Assembly: GCA_049115495.1 (NCBI GenBank)
Contig: JAGDZV010000013.1
Location: 109,169-173,168, forward strand
Reading direction: 5' to 3'
DNA length: 64,000 nt
Origin: JACPUW01 sp049115495
GTDB lineage: Bacteria; Bacteroidota; Bacteroidia; CAILMK01; JACPUW01
Shown here in pieces: positions 54,072 to 62,495 of this stretch (the stretch's first letter is position 1; each line of letters begins with the position of its first letter). Both the position numbers and the translations under genes were made by a program. The notes below the pieces were generated by a model that was given only the letters and a program-made list of their open reading frames with translations, did no database searches and was not told the origin of the DNA.

Positions 54072-54211
54072 TACCACCAACATCAAGCATAAAAATATAG
54101 CGGGTTTTCTACTCAGCGTTCTGTTGTGCTTTCTACCTATTTTTCTACTTGGTGGAATGGAAAGTACGAGCTAAAACCGCTACATTTCATGCTTGAGAAC
54201 CGTTAGCGGTA
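54072..54211. repeat. attC-like repeat R10 (type C)
   Basis: Left core TACCACCAAC pairs with cassette 10's GTTGGTGGTA. Right core GTTAGCGGTA opens cassette 11. Span 120 bp. Arms CAAGCATAAAAATATAGCGG and CCGCTACATTTCATGCTTG, like R1. Confidence 0.85.
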
Positions 54212-54231
54212 ATTCGAAAAGGCTCAATAAA

Positions 54232-54834
54232 ATGACGATTCTACAACAAATAAGACAATTATTTGGGTATCCAAACACACCGGATGACGGAAATGGACTT
54301 ATTGAACACTCGACATCAAAGGAGAAAAACTTAACGACACGACAAAAGGTATTTAGAGTCGGATTAACAGTCGTAATAGGACTAATTTTAGCCATTTTAC
54401 CCAAATGGATCAGTTTAGGTTACATCGGACAGTTACTATACATGATAATTTGGTTAATCCTACTTTTAATCATTGTAGTGACTTTTGGAAGTGAAATTCT
54501 TTTAAACAAAAGAATCGTTAAGGAAAGTCCATTATTAATTGCCTTTGCCGTTTCCTATGTTTTGCCTGGACTTTTAATGCAGGTAAATACATCAGTGAAA
54601 AACAGTAATAAAAAAGAAAGAGCGGATAAACTAATAGTTGCAATTAAAAACTACAAGAAATTAAATAAGCATTATCCTCTTGACTTAGACGATTTAAATG
54701 ATTCAGAATTGACAAAGGGCTTCATGTATGATTATGACACTGTAAAGATGAATTTTGAACTTGAATATTTTAATTCGAGTAATAACATAATGATTTATCA
54801 AAAAGATGGAACTTGGCATGAATGGACGGATTAA
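54232..54834 (+). CDS. Cassette 11: membrane protein with C-terminal soluble domain
   Basis: Start at ATG 54232, 30 bases into the cassette. The 200-residue protein has about three hydrophobic helices (VVIGLILAILP, LYMIIWLILLLIIVV, LIAFAVSYVLPG) followed by a soluble domain 'ADKLIVAIKNYKKLNKHYPL' that resembles the start of a type II secretion pseudopilin-like fold. No membership is certain. It could be a cell-envelope accessory protein. Confidence 0.5.
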   Translation: MTILQQIRQLFGYPNTPDDGNGLIEHSTSKEKNLTTRQKVFRVGLTVVIGLILAILPKWISLGYIGQLLYMIIWLILLLIIVVTFGSEILLNKRIVKESPLLIAFAVSYVLPGLLMQVNTSVKNSNKKERADKLIVAIKNYKKLNKHYPLDLDDLNDSELTKGFMYDYDTVKMNFELEYFNSSNNIMIYQKDGTWHEWTD

Positions 54835-54839
54835 AAAAC

Positions 54840-54978
54840 TACCGCTAACAGCGCACATATTTTATGCGGGGTTTGCTGCTTATGCCAAGCTTTGTTTTTC
54901 AAGCTTATTTTTGGCAACGGCGGATAGTGACTCGCTTCGAAGACCCGCACCAAACATGTACGCAAACCGTTAGCGGTA
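54840..54978. repeat. attC-like repeat R11 (type B)
   Basis: Left core TACCGCTAAC pairs with cassette 11's GTTAGCGGTA. Right core is the same GTTAGCGGTA and opens cassette 12. Span 119 bp. Type B arms. Confidence 0.85.
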
Positions 54979-54986
54979 ATTAGAAA

Positions 54987-55478
54987 ATGGAAAAACCTAA
55001 GGGAAAAATATCACTGATTGAAATACTCAGAAGCGGAAAGTTCGGAGAAATCTGCCTTGGTGATTCAAAAGAGAAAGTAATCGAATTTCTAGGACAACCA
55101 ACTGGTTATGGAAATCCAGAATATAACGACATCCTAAATTATAATTCATTTGAATTTAGTTTTAACCCTAGTGGAACGCTTGAATGTATTTTGAACAAGC
55201 GTTTTATAAGTGACAAAATGGATTTGATAAAATCAGAATTGGAAATCAATAGACTATTTGAGCTATCTGTTTGGTTTGACAACACTAAAAATAATTTGAA
55301 ACTATCCAGTATTCTGGACTTTTTGACGAAAACCGACATTAATTTTTCTGTTATAAATCATAATGAAATGTATCTAGAAATTAAGATGACGGACAGTAAA
55401 GCATATATGTGTTTTGATTTTTTTGCTGAAAACACAATACTTACACAAATTGGACTGTATGATAATAAATATCGTTAG
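54987..55478 (+). CDS. Cassette 12a: cytoplasmic protein of unknown function
   Basis: A 163-residue protein without a signal peptide, 18 bases into the cassette. The N-terminal pattern 'GKFGEICLGDSKEKVIEFLG' and 'NSFEFSFNPSGTLECI' give alternating strands and short helices, as in small immunity-type proteins, but I recognise no family. A second ORF of the same cassette starts 36 bases after its stop. Confidence 0.5.
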   Translation: MEKPKGKISLIEILRSGKFGEICLGDSKEKVIEFLGQPTGYGNPEYNDILNYNSFEFSFNPSGTLECILNKRFISDKMDLIKSELEINRLFELSVWFDNTKNNLKLSSILDFLTKTDINFSVINHNEMYLEIKMTDSKAYMCFDFFAENTILTQIGLYDNKYR

Positions 55479-55513
55479 CTAAATTGAAATAACAATCAGA
55501 TAAATAACTATAG

Positions 55514-55789
55514 ATGAAAAGGACGATTTCTAAAATATTATATGCTTCAGCTGGATGTTTAATTTTATTGATTTTATATACAAATTCGTCCTTTCATATA
55601 AGAAACCAAAACTGGAAGTACAATGAAGGACAATGGGTCGGAGACTGGTTAACTAAAGAAAATTGCCAAATAGACGGACGTCAAATAACTACAAGACAAG
55701 GTAAAGCCCGAGTTATATATTGTTTTATGGGAAAACTTATGATCAAGAACACAGAAACAGGTGAAAAAGGAATTTATTCTAAAAAATGA
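55514..55789 (+). CDS. Cassette 12b: small membrane-anchored protein
   Basis: A 91-residue protein with an N-terminal helix (ILYASAGCLILLILYT) and a compact beta-type domain 'NEGQWVGDWLTKENCQIDG...VIYCFMGKLMIKN'. It carries no lipobox at a usual position. It sits in the same core pair as 12a, so the two form a two-gene cassette. No family recognised. Confidence 0.5.
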   Translation: MKRTISKILYASAGCLILLILYTNSSFHIRNQNWKYNEGQWVGDWLTKENCQIDGRQITTRQGKARVIYCFMGKLMIKNTETGEKGIYSKK

Positions 55790-55791
55790 AC

Positions 55792-55930
55792 TACCGCTAA
55801 CAGCAGTCATAAAATATAGGGCGGTTCTGCGGTTAGCCGCGGTGTGCTTCTCGCAGCACTTTTTCTATCCGGTGGATAGAAAATCGCTCCGAAAAGCCCT
55901 ACATTTTATGGCTGCAAACCGTTAGTGGCA
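55792..55930. repeat. attC-like repeat R12 (type A)
   Basis: Left core TACCGCTAAC pairs with cassette 12's GTTAGCGGTA. Right core GTTAGTGGCA opens cassette 13. Span 119 bp. Type A arms with CTATCCGGTGGATAG inside. Confidence 0.85.
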
Positions 55931-56111
55931 ATTCCCCACATTTGCTCACTCGAAATCGACGACAATGAAAGATGTCAATTTCTAAAGAGCAAATTAATTA
56001 CTCAAGCTAACGACAATTGAGCAGATCAAAAGCACTTAATCTCGAAGTAATGAAAATTTACAAAACATTGAATATGAACAACATTATTTGACGTTAGTCA
56101 GAATTAAATAG
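55931..56111. other. Leader of cassette 13, no gene seen
   Basis: The 181 bases between the boundary and the gene start are longer than in nearly all other cassettes and could hold a promoter. I see no clear element beyond AT-rich DNA. Confidence 0.45.
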
Positions 56112-56753
56112 ATGAAGTCAACATTTTTTATTATCATTCTTCTAACCTTAATGAACAGCTGTTCAGATGACAAAGGTTTTGAAGTCATTAATACTAGAGT
56201 ACATGCGTATTATCGAGATGGGTCAATTCAGAACGACTATGATTCTTTTCGATATTTTATAAGAAAACTCGATGATGATTCTGGATATTGTATTAATCGA
56301 ATTATTGGTTCAATCTACAATAAAGCAACAATTAACTCTTTGAAATGCATTGACAGGAATAATGACTCAATAGCCATAGGGACATACAGTTACTTGCCGA
56401 CTTTCCTTTACCACAAAGAGTATTGTAGACCTCGTTATCAAAGCATTAAGGAAATTGAAGATAAAGCACGTTACTATAAATTTGAATCAAGAAGAACATA
56501 TACACTTAACAATAATAACTACGACATAAACTCATATTATATCGACGCTTATGGATCGGATTTGGGACATCGACTTTATTTCTCACCCAAACTTGGACTT
56601 ATTGCAGCTATTGCCACATCTTGGGGAAATATGGCTTTCTATGAAAACGAAAGAGATTCAACCCAGGAAGAGTTAAAAGCAAAACTGAAATCTGATTCTT
56701 TATTCTTTCCAAAGCCAATTGAAACAACTGTACAACCACCTGAACCGAAATAA
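56112..56753 (+). CDS. Cassette 13: lipoprotein
   Basis: A 213-residue lipoprotein with signal and lipobox LMNSC (Cys about residue 17). Predicted mixed strands include 'SIAIGTYSYLPTFLYHKEYC' and 'YYIDAYGSDLGHRLYF', with four or more cysteines that could pair. No family is recognised. The cassette is unusual in having a 181-base leader and a core identical to cassette 5 (GTTAGTGGCA). Confidence 0.55.
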   Translation: MKSTFFIIILLTLMNSCSDDKGFEVINTRVHAYYRDGSIQNDYDSFRYFIRKLDDDSGYCINRIIGSIYNKATINSLKCIDRNNDSIAIGTYSYLPTFLYHKEYCRPRYQSIKEIEDKARYYKFESRRTYTLNNNNYDINSYYIDAYGSDLGHRLYFSPKLGLIAAIATSWGNMAFYENERDSTQEELKAKLKSDSLFFPKPIETTVQPPEPK

Positions 56754-56756
56754 AAC

Positions 56757-56895
56757 TGCCACTAACAGCGTACATATTTAATGCAGGATTTGCTGCTAAT
56801 GCCAAGCATAGTTTTTCAAGCTTATTTTTGGCAACGGCGGATAGTGACTCGCTCCGAAGACCCGCACCAAACATGTACGCAAACCGTTGTAGCAT
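56757..56895. repeat. attC-like repeat R13 (type B)
   Basis: Left core TGCCACTAAC pairs with cassette 13's GTTAGTGGCA. Right core GTTGTAGCAT opens cassette 14. Span 119 bp. Type B arms. Confidence 0.85.
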
Positions 56896-56907
56896 ATTAG
56901 ATAACCG

Positions 56908-57495
56908 ATGAAAACAATCACGATAATCATCATAACAACCTTGAGTCTAATTGCCTGTTCATCAACTAAAAATGAAAATGGACAAGACAAGTTAACAAAC
57001 GACATTGACACAAGTAATTTGATGACAATTACCGAAAACTATATTCTAAAGAAATTGGAAGGACAGCATGTAAGGAATACTAAGACATGGAAGGACGGCA
57101 GTCGGGTAATTGAATTTTTTGAAGATACCACAGATGTTGATCCAAACGACATCATTTGGGAGTATTACAGTATTGACAAAAAATCAATAAAAGCGGGAGA
57201 TTTAAATATGGACGGTAAGACGGACTTTGCCATTAAAACCGTTGGTGGAGCAAGTATGGGTAACCTATACTACATCGACTGGCATATCTTTTTAAAAACC
57301 AACGACGATTGGACTATAATAGAAAACAACTTTGGCGGTGGTAAATTTTCTGACATGGAGTCGATTACGACAATTGAAAGTGGTATTCTACAAACCGAGT
57401 TTCAGGAATTGGACGAAGAAACAATGTGGCTCAAAGATGAGATTGAAAAAAGACAATACGAATTGACCGACTTGACTTTAATACGAAAGAAATAA
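56908..57495 (+). CDS. Cassette 14: FG-GAP-like lipoprotein, duplicate of cassette 21
   Basis: A 195-residue lipoprotein (lipobox LIACSS, Cys about residue 17). The core has 'GDLNMDGKTDFAIKTVGGAS', a motif like the FG-GAP/VCBS calcium-binding loop DxNxDGxxD. It is very similar to the ORF at 62496, with identical stretches such as KKLEGQHVR and GGASMGN and the same total length. The function of the pair is unknown. Start 22 bases into the cassette. The core (GTTGTAGCATATTA) is also shared with cassette 21. Confidence 0.65.
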   Translation: MKTITIIIITTLSLIACSSTKNENGQDKLTNDIDTSNLMTITENYILKKLEGQHVRNTKTWKDGSRVIEFFEDTTDVDPNDIIWEYYSIDKKSIKAGDLNMDGKTDFAIKTVGGASMGNLYYIDWHIFLKTNDDWTIIENNFGGGKFSDMESITTIESGILQTEFQELDEETMWLKDEIEKRQYELTDLTLIRKK

Positions 57496-57496
57496 C

Positions 57497-57637
57497 ATGC
57501 TACAACAGCAGCCATAAAAATATAGGGCGGTTCTGTGGTTAGGCAAGGTGTGCTTCTCGCAGCACTTTTTCTATCCGGTGGAAAGGAAATCGCTCCGAAA
57601 AGCCCTACATTTCATGGCTGCGAACCGTTAATACAGC
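57497..57637. repeat. attC-like repeat R14 (type A)
   Basis: Left core ATGCTACAAC is the exact complement of cassette 14's GTTGTAGCAT. Right core GTTAATACAGC opens cassette 15. Span 120 bp. Type A arms. Confidence 0.85.
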
Positions 57638-58099
57638 ATCTATCAACTGGGCCTAAATGTGCTTAGAATATTATTTCTAGAATTAACTGTTTCTATAATC
57701 ACTTGCTATCTGTCCTTTTTCATGGTGACAGTTGTGCTACGACCAAAAAATAAAAGGAAGGAGAATTGGGTTTTTGGCTGTGTAGAGAATCAGTTGCGAC
57801 AGGTTTATTAAGACTATTAGACCTTCGCCCCGAATACTACATTGCCCCATAGCCCTAGTTGGTTTTAGGAAAATGTTAGTGACTCGTAGGTGAATTAGGT
57901 GTAAGTGGTGATTTTGGTGCTTAGGAGATGCAGTTACACTGGTTAAGTGTAGATACTATTTCATGGCAGCTTCCTGCCCTACCATCGACATTTTACTTCT
58001 AATTTCTAGCGATTGGTTTTAGGGTTCATTTTTTAAAAAGCACAAATCAAATTCTCGGTGGAAGTGATGACCTTACTTTTAATGATGAGTGAAAATGAC
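57638..58099. other. Cassette 15: no open reading frame
   Basis: The segment between R14 and R15 has no frame of 60 codons or more on either strand and no recognised RNA. Its ends (GTTAATACAGC and GCTGTATAAC) still match, apart from one base of indel, so the unit has normal cassette geometry. It may be a decayed gene or a non-coding cassette. Confidence 0.6.
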
Positions 58100-58238
58100 G
58101 CTGTATAACATTGCTCATATTTAATGCGGGGTTTAGCGCTAGTTGCCAGCTTTGTTTTTCAAGCTTATTTTTGGCAAAGGCGGAAAGTGAATCACTTCGA
58201 AAATCCGCACTAAACATGAACAAGAACCGTTGTAGGTA
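58100..58238. repeat. attC-like repeat R15 (type B variant)
   Basis: Left core GCTGTATAAC closes cassette 15. Right core GTTGTAGGTA opens cassette 16. Span 119 bp. Arms TTGCTCATATTTAATGCGG and CCGCACTAAACATGAACAA. Confidence 0.85.
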
Positions 58239-58246
58239 ATTTAAAA

Positions 58247-58816
58247 ATGAAGAAAACTATACTAGCAATGATGACAGTTGGACTCATCAGTTTGAGTTCA
58301 TGCAACTCGAAAAATCCAGAATCTCATAAACCATTGAGTGTAAAGATGGAAATGGATAAAAACGACGACCCTTTTACAGTTTTTATTTCTACTAACTATC
58401 ATTTTTATACCAAGTACTATGACCCAAACTATAAGTCTTACAAAGACGATCATTGGCAAACCATTGACTCAAATAAGATAGATGGTCGACTAAATATTAT
58501 TCAACGGTCTAATTGTGCTGAAGATAGTTTTGAAAGTGAACATTATACTTACTATCGCGACTGCTTAAAGAAAATTCATAGGACCATTGATATTGATAAA
58601 AAACTGACGACAACTCTCCGTATTTGGACTGAAAATAATATTAATAGAATTGAATACACTTACGACGAGAACGATAGACTAATTAACGTCTTAGATTCAA
58701 CAGAAAATGAAAAATACCAATTCATCTACGAAGATGCCGTTTTAGAAGAAATTCAAGTATTTCATAATACTGAGAAAAGTAATATGAAAACAAAAATCAA
58801 CTTTGTGGAAAAATAA
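58247..58816 (+). CDS. Cassette 16: lipoprotein
   Basis: A 189-residue lipoprotein with signal and lipobox SLSSC (about residue 19). The body is rich in Tyr and charged residues, with 'RIEYTYDENDRLINVLDS', which resembles an RHS/YD-type strand pair. No family is secure. Start 18 bases into the cassette. Confidence 0.6.
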   Translation: MKKTILAMMTVGLISLSSCNSKNPESHKPLSVKMEMDKNDDPFTVFISTNYHFYTKYYDPNYKSYKDDHWQTIDSNKIDGRLNIIQRSNCAEDSFESEHYTYYRDCLKKIHRTIDIDKKLTTTLRIWTENNINRIEYTYDENDRLINVLDSTENEKYQFIYEDAVLEEIQVFHNTEKSNMKTKINFVEK

Positions 58817-58818
58817 AC

Positions 58819-58957
58819 TACCTACAACAGCAGCCATAAAATATAGGGCAGTTCTGTGGTTTGCCACGGTGTGCTTCTCGCAGCACTTTTTCTATCCGGT
58901 GGATAGAAAATCGCTCCGAAAAGCCCTACATTTCATGGCTGCAAAACGTTACCCACC
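58819..58957. repeat. attC-like repeat R16 (type A)
   Basis: Left core TACCTACAAC is the exact complement of cassette 16's GTTGTAGGTA. Right core GTTACCCACC opens cassette 17. Span 119 bp. Type A arms. Confidence 0.85.
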
Positions 58958-58969
58958 ATACCATAACCG

Positions 58970-59920
58970 ATGAAAAAGCTACTTTATTTCGTTCTAATTA
59001 TAACTTTTGTTCAATGCCGAACAAGTGATTATAAGTTGAATGGAATCTGGCTTTCAGATAAGTATTTTTATAATGATGACACTTCGTTTTTATGTAACTA
59101 CTTAATTGACTTTGAAGATGATTCACTTGAAATTTTCATTTTGAACTATTCACATTCGTTGATACCAATAGTAAGAAATAAAATAAAAGCGACCATTTAT
59201 GAAGATACAATGATGGCCGAAAACGACACCTTCAAATTAGATATTAAAAGAGATAGCTTAGTTATTTATTATTCTGATTCAAATAAGCGATTGTTTACTC
59301 GACCAGATGTTGGACGAAAGCATCAGATATTGCAAGGAATGTCTTTTGAATACATCAGGACAGACTACGGACTACCATTCAAAAACACAATAACAATTTA
59401 CGATGACTCCACTTTGATTGTTTCAAAGGACGACGGATACGAAAGTTATAAATTCAACGCATCAATTATACATGACATAGTCATCTATTCTAGCCCATAT
59501 TTTACAAATCCAATTATTCCAATTGAGTCGAGACTGAATGGAAAAGAGATTATTAGTAAAAACGCTAAACTGACAAGGTTGGAAAATAAACTTAATCAAG
59601 ATTCTTTTAAAGGAATCTGGTCATTAAACTTTCAAAACCAAGAACAAATGAATAGGAACCCCTTGATTCCACCTACTCCACTTGATTGGAAAGGCATTGA
59701 CATTCAATTTTCCGATGATTCAGCTTCTGTAAACTTTAAAAACGAGCAAGACTCAATAATTAACTCGTACACACTAAAGACGATGATTTTTCCTAATGAC
59801 AAAATATTGCTTTTGAACTCTAAAAATAAAGTGATATCGAGTTGGACAATAAATCATGAAAATAACCTCGTTGGAAAATATAAATACTTCCCAATGACAT
59901 TAATAAAAAACGGTGGGTAA
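58970..59920 (+). CDS. Cassette 17: lipoprotein with repeated beta domains
   Basis: A 316-residue lipoprotein with a short signal ending at TFVQC (Cys about 16). Two segments begin alike ('LNGIWLSDKYFY' and 'FKGIWSLNFQNQ'), each followed by strands, which suggests an internal duplication of a lipocalin-like beta fold. No family is certain. The stop codon lies inside the left core of R17. Start 22 bases into the cassette. Confidence 0.55.
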   Translation: MKKLLYFVLIITFVQCRTSDYKLNGIWLSDKYFYNDDTSFLCNYLIDFEDDSLEIFILNYSHSLIPIVRNKIKATIYEDTMMAENDTFKLDIKRDSLVIYYSDSNKRLFTRPDVGRKHQILQGMSFEYIRTDYGLPFKNTITIYDDSTLIVSKDDGYESYKFNASIIHDIVIYSSPYFTNPIIPIESRLNGKEIISKNAKLTRLENKLNQDSFKGIWSLNFQNQEQMNRNPLIPPTPLDWKGIDIQFSDDSASVNFKNEQDSIINSYTLKTMIFPNDKILLLNSKNKVISSWTINHENNLVGKYKYFPMTLIKNGG

Positions 59921-60050
59921 CATTGCTCATATTTAATGCGGGGTGCGCTGCTAATTGCACGCTTAGTTTTTCAAACTTATTTTTGGCAACGGCGGAAAGT
60001 GAGACACTTCGAAAACCCGCACTAAACATGAGCAAGGACCGTTACCTGCA
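59912..60050. repeat. attC-like repeat R17 (type B variant)
   Basis: Left core GGTGGGTAAC is the exact complement of cassette 17's GTTACCCACC. Right core GTTACCTGCA opens cassette 18. Span 119 bp. Arms TGCTCATATTTAATGCGGG and CCCGCACTAAACATGAGCA, with spacers AT and AGGACC. Confidence 0.88.
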
Positions 60051-60066
60051 AGCTGAAAAAACGACA

Positions 60067-60651
60067 ATGAGACAACTAATCATATCAACAATTCTATTTA
60101 CCACCTTATGGAGTTGTAGCAGTCCGACAAAAAAGGAACAGTCGACTGAAACAGTGAAAGCAACTGAACAGACTAACTCAAACTTTGAAAGTTACATTTC
60201 AACACTCGACCAGATTTCTCTTCCCTTAGAAGCTAATCCTCTTGGACAACTTCCTGAAATCTCAAAGAACTTTGACAAAATCGCTTTCGAAAAATTTAAG
60301 CACACTTGGACTAGCCAACCCTTGGGAATCTACTATCAAGACGACAAGACAATTGGAATTATTGACTGTGGAATTGGAGATTGGGGACCTGTTCCTTTCT
60401 TAACTATATACGACTTAAAAGGAAATAAAATTGACTCGACAGGCTTTTACGACAAGAGCGGTCAAGACATGGGATATGAAGCAATAGAACATGTGACATT
60501 TAATGCTGACAGAACAATTACCGTTCTTGATACGGTAAAACGTTGGGACTTTAATGAAGATGAAACGGACATTATCGAAGGAAGCATGAAAATGACAAAA
60601 GGGAAAGTCGAGTATCGAATTTTAGATAATGGGCGAATTGAAAAGAAATAA
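60067..60651 (+). CDS. Cassette 18: lipoprotein
   Basis: The true start is ATG 60067, 26 bases into the cassette. A longer frame reads through the repeat. The 194-residue protein has lipobox TLWSC and then a beta-rich domain with 'GIIDCGIGDWGPVPFLTIYD' and 'FNADRTITVLDTVKRWDFNE'. No named family. Codon use is richer in GAC than its neighbours, hinting at a different origin. Confidence 0.6.
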   Translation: MRQLIISTILFTTLWSCSSPTKKEQSTETVKATEQTNSNFESYISTLDQISLPLEANPLGQLPEISKNFDKIAFEKFKHTWTSQPLGIYYQDDKTIGIIDCGIGDWGPVPFLTIYDLKGNKIDSTGFYDKSGQDMGYEAIEHVTFNADRTITVLDTVKRWDFNEDETDIIEGSMKMTKGKVEYRILDNGRIEKK

Positions 60652-60660
60652 AAAAAGCCA

Positions 60661-60795
60661 GCAGGTAACAATGGCTATAAAAAATAGGGCGGACAGTGGT
60701 TTCCGCAAGTTTTCGGCACTTAGCAAGCTTGGTCTCGGTGGACAAGTACGCTGCTCCGAAATGCCCTACTTTTCATAGCCGAGACCGTTGCAAAG
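60661..60795. repeat. attC-like repeat R18 (variant)
   Basis: Left core GCAGGTAAC pairs with cassette 18's GTTACCTGC. Right core GTTGCAAAGC opens cassette 19. Span 117 bp. Arms TGGCTATAAAAAATAGGGC and GCCCTACTTTTCATAGCC. Confidence 0.85.
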
Positions 60796-60841
60796 CATTT
60801 TGAAAATCAAGCTAACACTAAAATTACTACAAAATTCAATC

Positions 60842-61519
60842 TTGAAATCAACGACCAGAATAATCATTTTTTATTTGATGATTGGCAATTTGACAGCTCA
60901 GAATGAAAATTTCATTGAGCTCCAAAACAATATGGAAATAGGTGTTGGTGTACAAAAAATACTATTTGACAGAGACTCAGTTAAATCATTTGAATATGTC
61001 TACTTATGTCCTGGCTGTAAAGCGACTACTAATTATTTTAACTCAATTAGAGTTGACATTATAGCGACTGACAAGACGATGAATGACACACTATTTTTAA
61101 AAACCTTGTATTGTACAGCTAAGGGCAACATTGAGCTTGAGATAAAGAAAGACGTAAATGAAATTGATAAAGCACTGACAATAAAGCCACGATTGATGCT
61201 GTCGGATGGTTTTATTAGTTATGTTTATAAAATTGGCGACACGATAAAATTAAAGCTTGATGACAACATTAAAATTGACGGTAAGATTGAAAGCTACAAT
61301 GACTCTTGTTTAGTTATTCAAAATGATAAAAACCAATTATTGAAAATTCAGCCTGAAAAAATTGTTGGAATAAAGAATTGCGGTCATCTCTTTTATTATC
61401 GCGGAAGACACAGTCGTATTAAGATATGTAGATATGAAAAGACAGAAAACCTAAAAATAATTCAAGTGATTCAGTTCTTAAACGACGATGATTATTTTGA
61501 ATGGAAACCAATAAACTAA
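60842..61519 (+). CDS. Cassette 19: exported protein
   Basis: I place the start at the TTG at 60842, which gives a signal peptide (MKSTTRIIIFYLMIGNLTAQ). Alternatives at 60788 and 60800 lie closer to the boundary and would give a longer leader. The 225 residues have 'YLCPGCKATTNYFN' with a CxxC pair, then a beta-rich part 'GDTIKLKLDDNIKIDGKIE' and 'LLKIQPEKIVGIKNCG'. No family is recognised. Confidence 0.5.
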   Translation: MKSTTRIIIFYLMIGNLTAQNENFIELQNNMEIGVGVQKILFDRDSVKSFEYVYLCPGCKATTNYFNSIRVDIIATDKTMNDTLFLKTLYCTAKGNIELEIKKDVNEIDKALTIKPRLMLSDGFISYVYKIGDTIKLKLDDNIKIDGKIESYNDSCLVIQNDKNQLLKIQPEKIVGIKNCGHLFYYRGRHSRIKICRYEKTENLKIIQVIQFLNDDDYFEWKPIN

Positions 61520-61529
61520 AGAAAATAAC

Positions 61530-61668
61530 GCTTTGCAACAGCAGCCATAAAATATAGGGCGGTTCTGTGGTTTGCCGCGGTGCGCTTCTCGCAGCACTTT
61601 TTCTATCCGGTGGATAGAAAATCGCTCCGAAAAGCCCTACATTTCATGGCTGCAAAACGTTACTAGCA
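61530..61668. repeat. attC-like repeat R19 (type A)
   Basis: Left core GCTTTGCAAC is the exact complement of cassette 19's GTTGCAAAGC. Right core GTTACTAGCA opens cassette 20. Span 119 bp. Type A arms. Confidence 0.85.
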
Positions 61669-61680
61669 ATTAGAGCACTA

Positions 61681-62373
61681 ATGAAAACACTACCTTTATT
61701 GATAATCCTGACGTCTTTAATGTCATGTTCAAAGGAATCAAAAAAGCCTAGGCATCAACTCTTCGTTTTAAAAACGCTAATTGACAATCGTCAAAAAATA
61801 TCGTTTAAACCGATGTCAAAGTCAATCTATAAAATCTGGGCTGATTCAATTAGAGTTATTGATTTATTTCCACCTGCTTATGGCGGACAGATTACGGTTG
61901 ATTCAATGACAGATTTATTTGAAATTGACTCTCTAAATAATCGAATGACTGTTGGTAGTCTAAAGACATCAGTTTTGATAGCAAAGGATTCTATTGTGCT
62001 TGCATATAAGGATACAACAGTAAATAGTTATGTGCTGGAGAAGATTACTGAGACAACTCAAAAAATTGATGAAAGTGAATTAAAAACAAGTTTAAAAGGA
62101 AAACACATTGTTGAAGATGGAGATTTCAATTATAAACTTGAGATACTAAGTGACACAATAGCGATAATAGATGGTATTTATGACAAACCAGACACGACTA
62201 AATGGATTATGAAAAAAATTGACAATAGCTATTTCATTGCCTTTGACATAAATGAAATTGGACTCTTAATTGTCGAACGAACAAGTGAGAATTACATTGA
62301 AATGACTAATATTTCGAAGAACCAACCATGGATAATTAAAAAAACTGCTAGTAACAGCAGTCATAAAATATAG
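61681..62373 (+). CDS. Cassette 20: lipoprotein
   Basis: A 230-residue lipoprotein (lipobox SLMSC, Cys about 16). The mature part includes 'SIYKIWADSIRVIDLFPPAYGG' and a strand-rich second half. No family recognised. The C-terminal residues TASNSSHKI are read from repeat R20, as in cassette 5. Start 22 bases into the cassette. Confidence 0.55.
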   Translation: MKTLPLLIILTSLMSCSKESKKPRHQLFVLKTLIDNRQKISFKPMSKSIYKIWADSIRVIDLFPPAYGGQITVDSMTDLFEIDSLNNRMTVGSLKTSVLIAKDSIVLAYKDTTVNSYVLEKITETTQKIDESELKTSLKGKHIVEDGDFNYKLEILSDTIAIIDGIYDKPDTTKWIMKKIDNSYFIAFDINEIGLLIVERTSENYIEMTNISKNQPWIIKKTASNSSHKI

Positions 62374-62484
62374 GGATGTTCTGTGGTTTGCCGCGGTGCG
62401 CTTCTCGCAGCACTTTTTCTATCCGGTGGATAGAAAATCGCTCCGAAAAGCCCTACATTTCATGTCTGCAAACCGTTGTAGCAT
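62346..62484. repeat. attC-like repeat R20 (type A)
   Basis: Left core TGCTAGTAAC is the exact complement of cassette 20's GTTACTAGCA. Right core GTTGTAGCAT opens cassette 21. Span 119 bp. Type A arms. Confidence 0.85.
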
Positions 62485-62495
62485 ATTATAAGACC

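Noticed and set aside
56608..57011. Minus-strand ORFs over type B repeats (also 59820-60035)
   Set aside because: They share a peptide only because the repeat is conserved, change with repeat subtype, and have no family match. They are shadows of the repeats.
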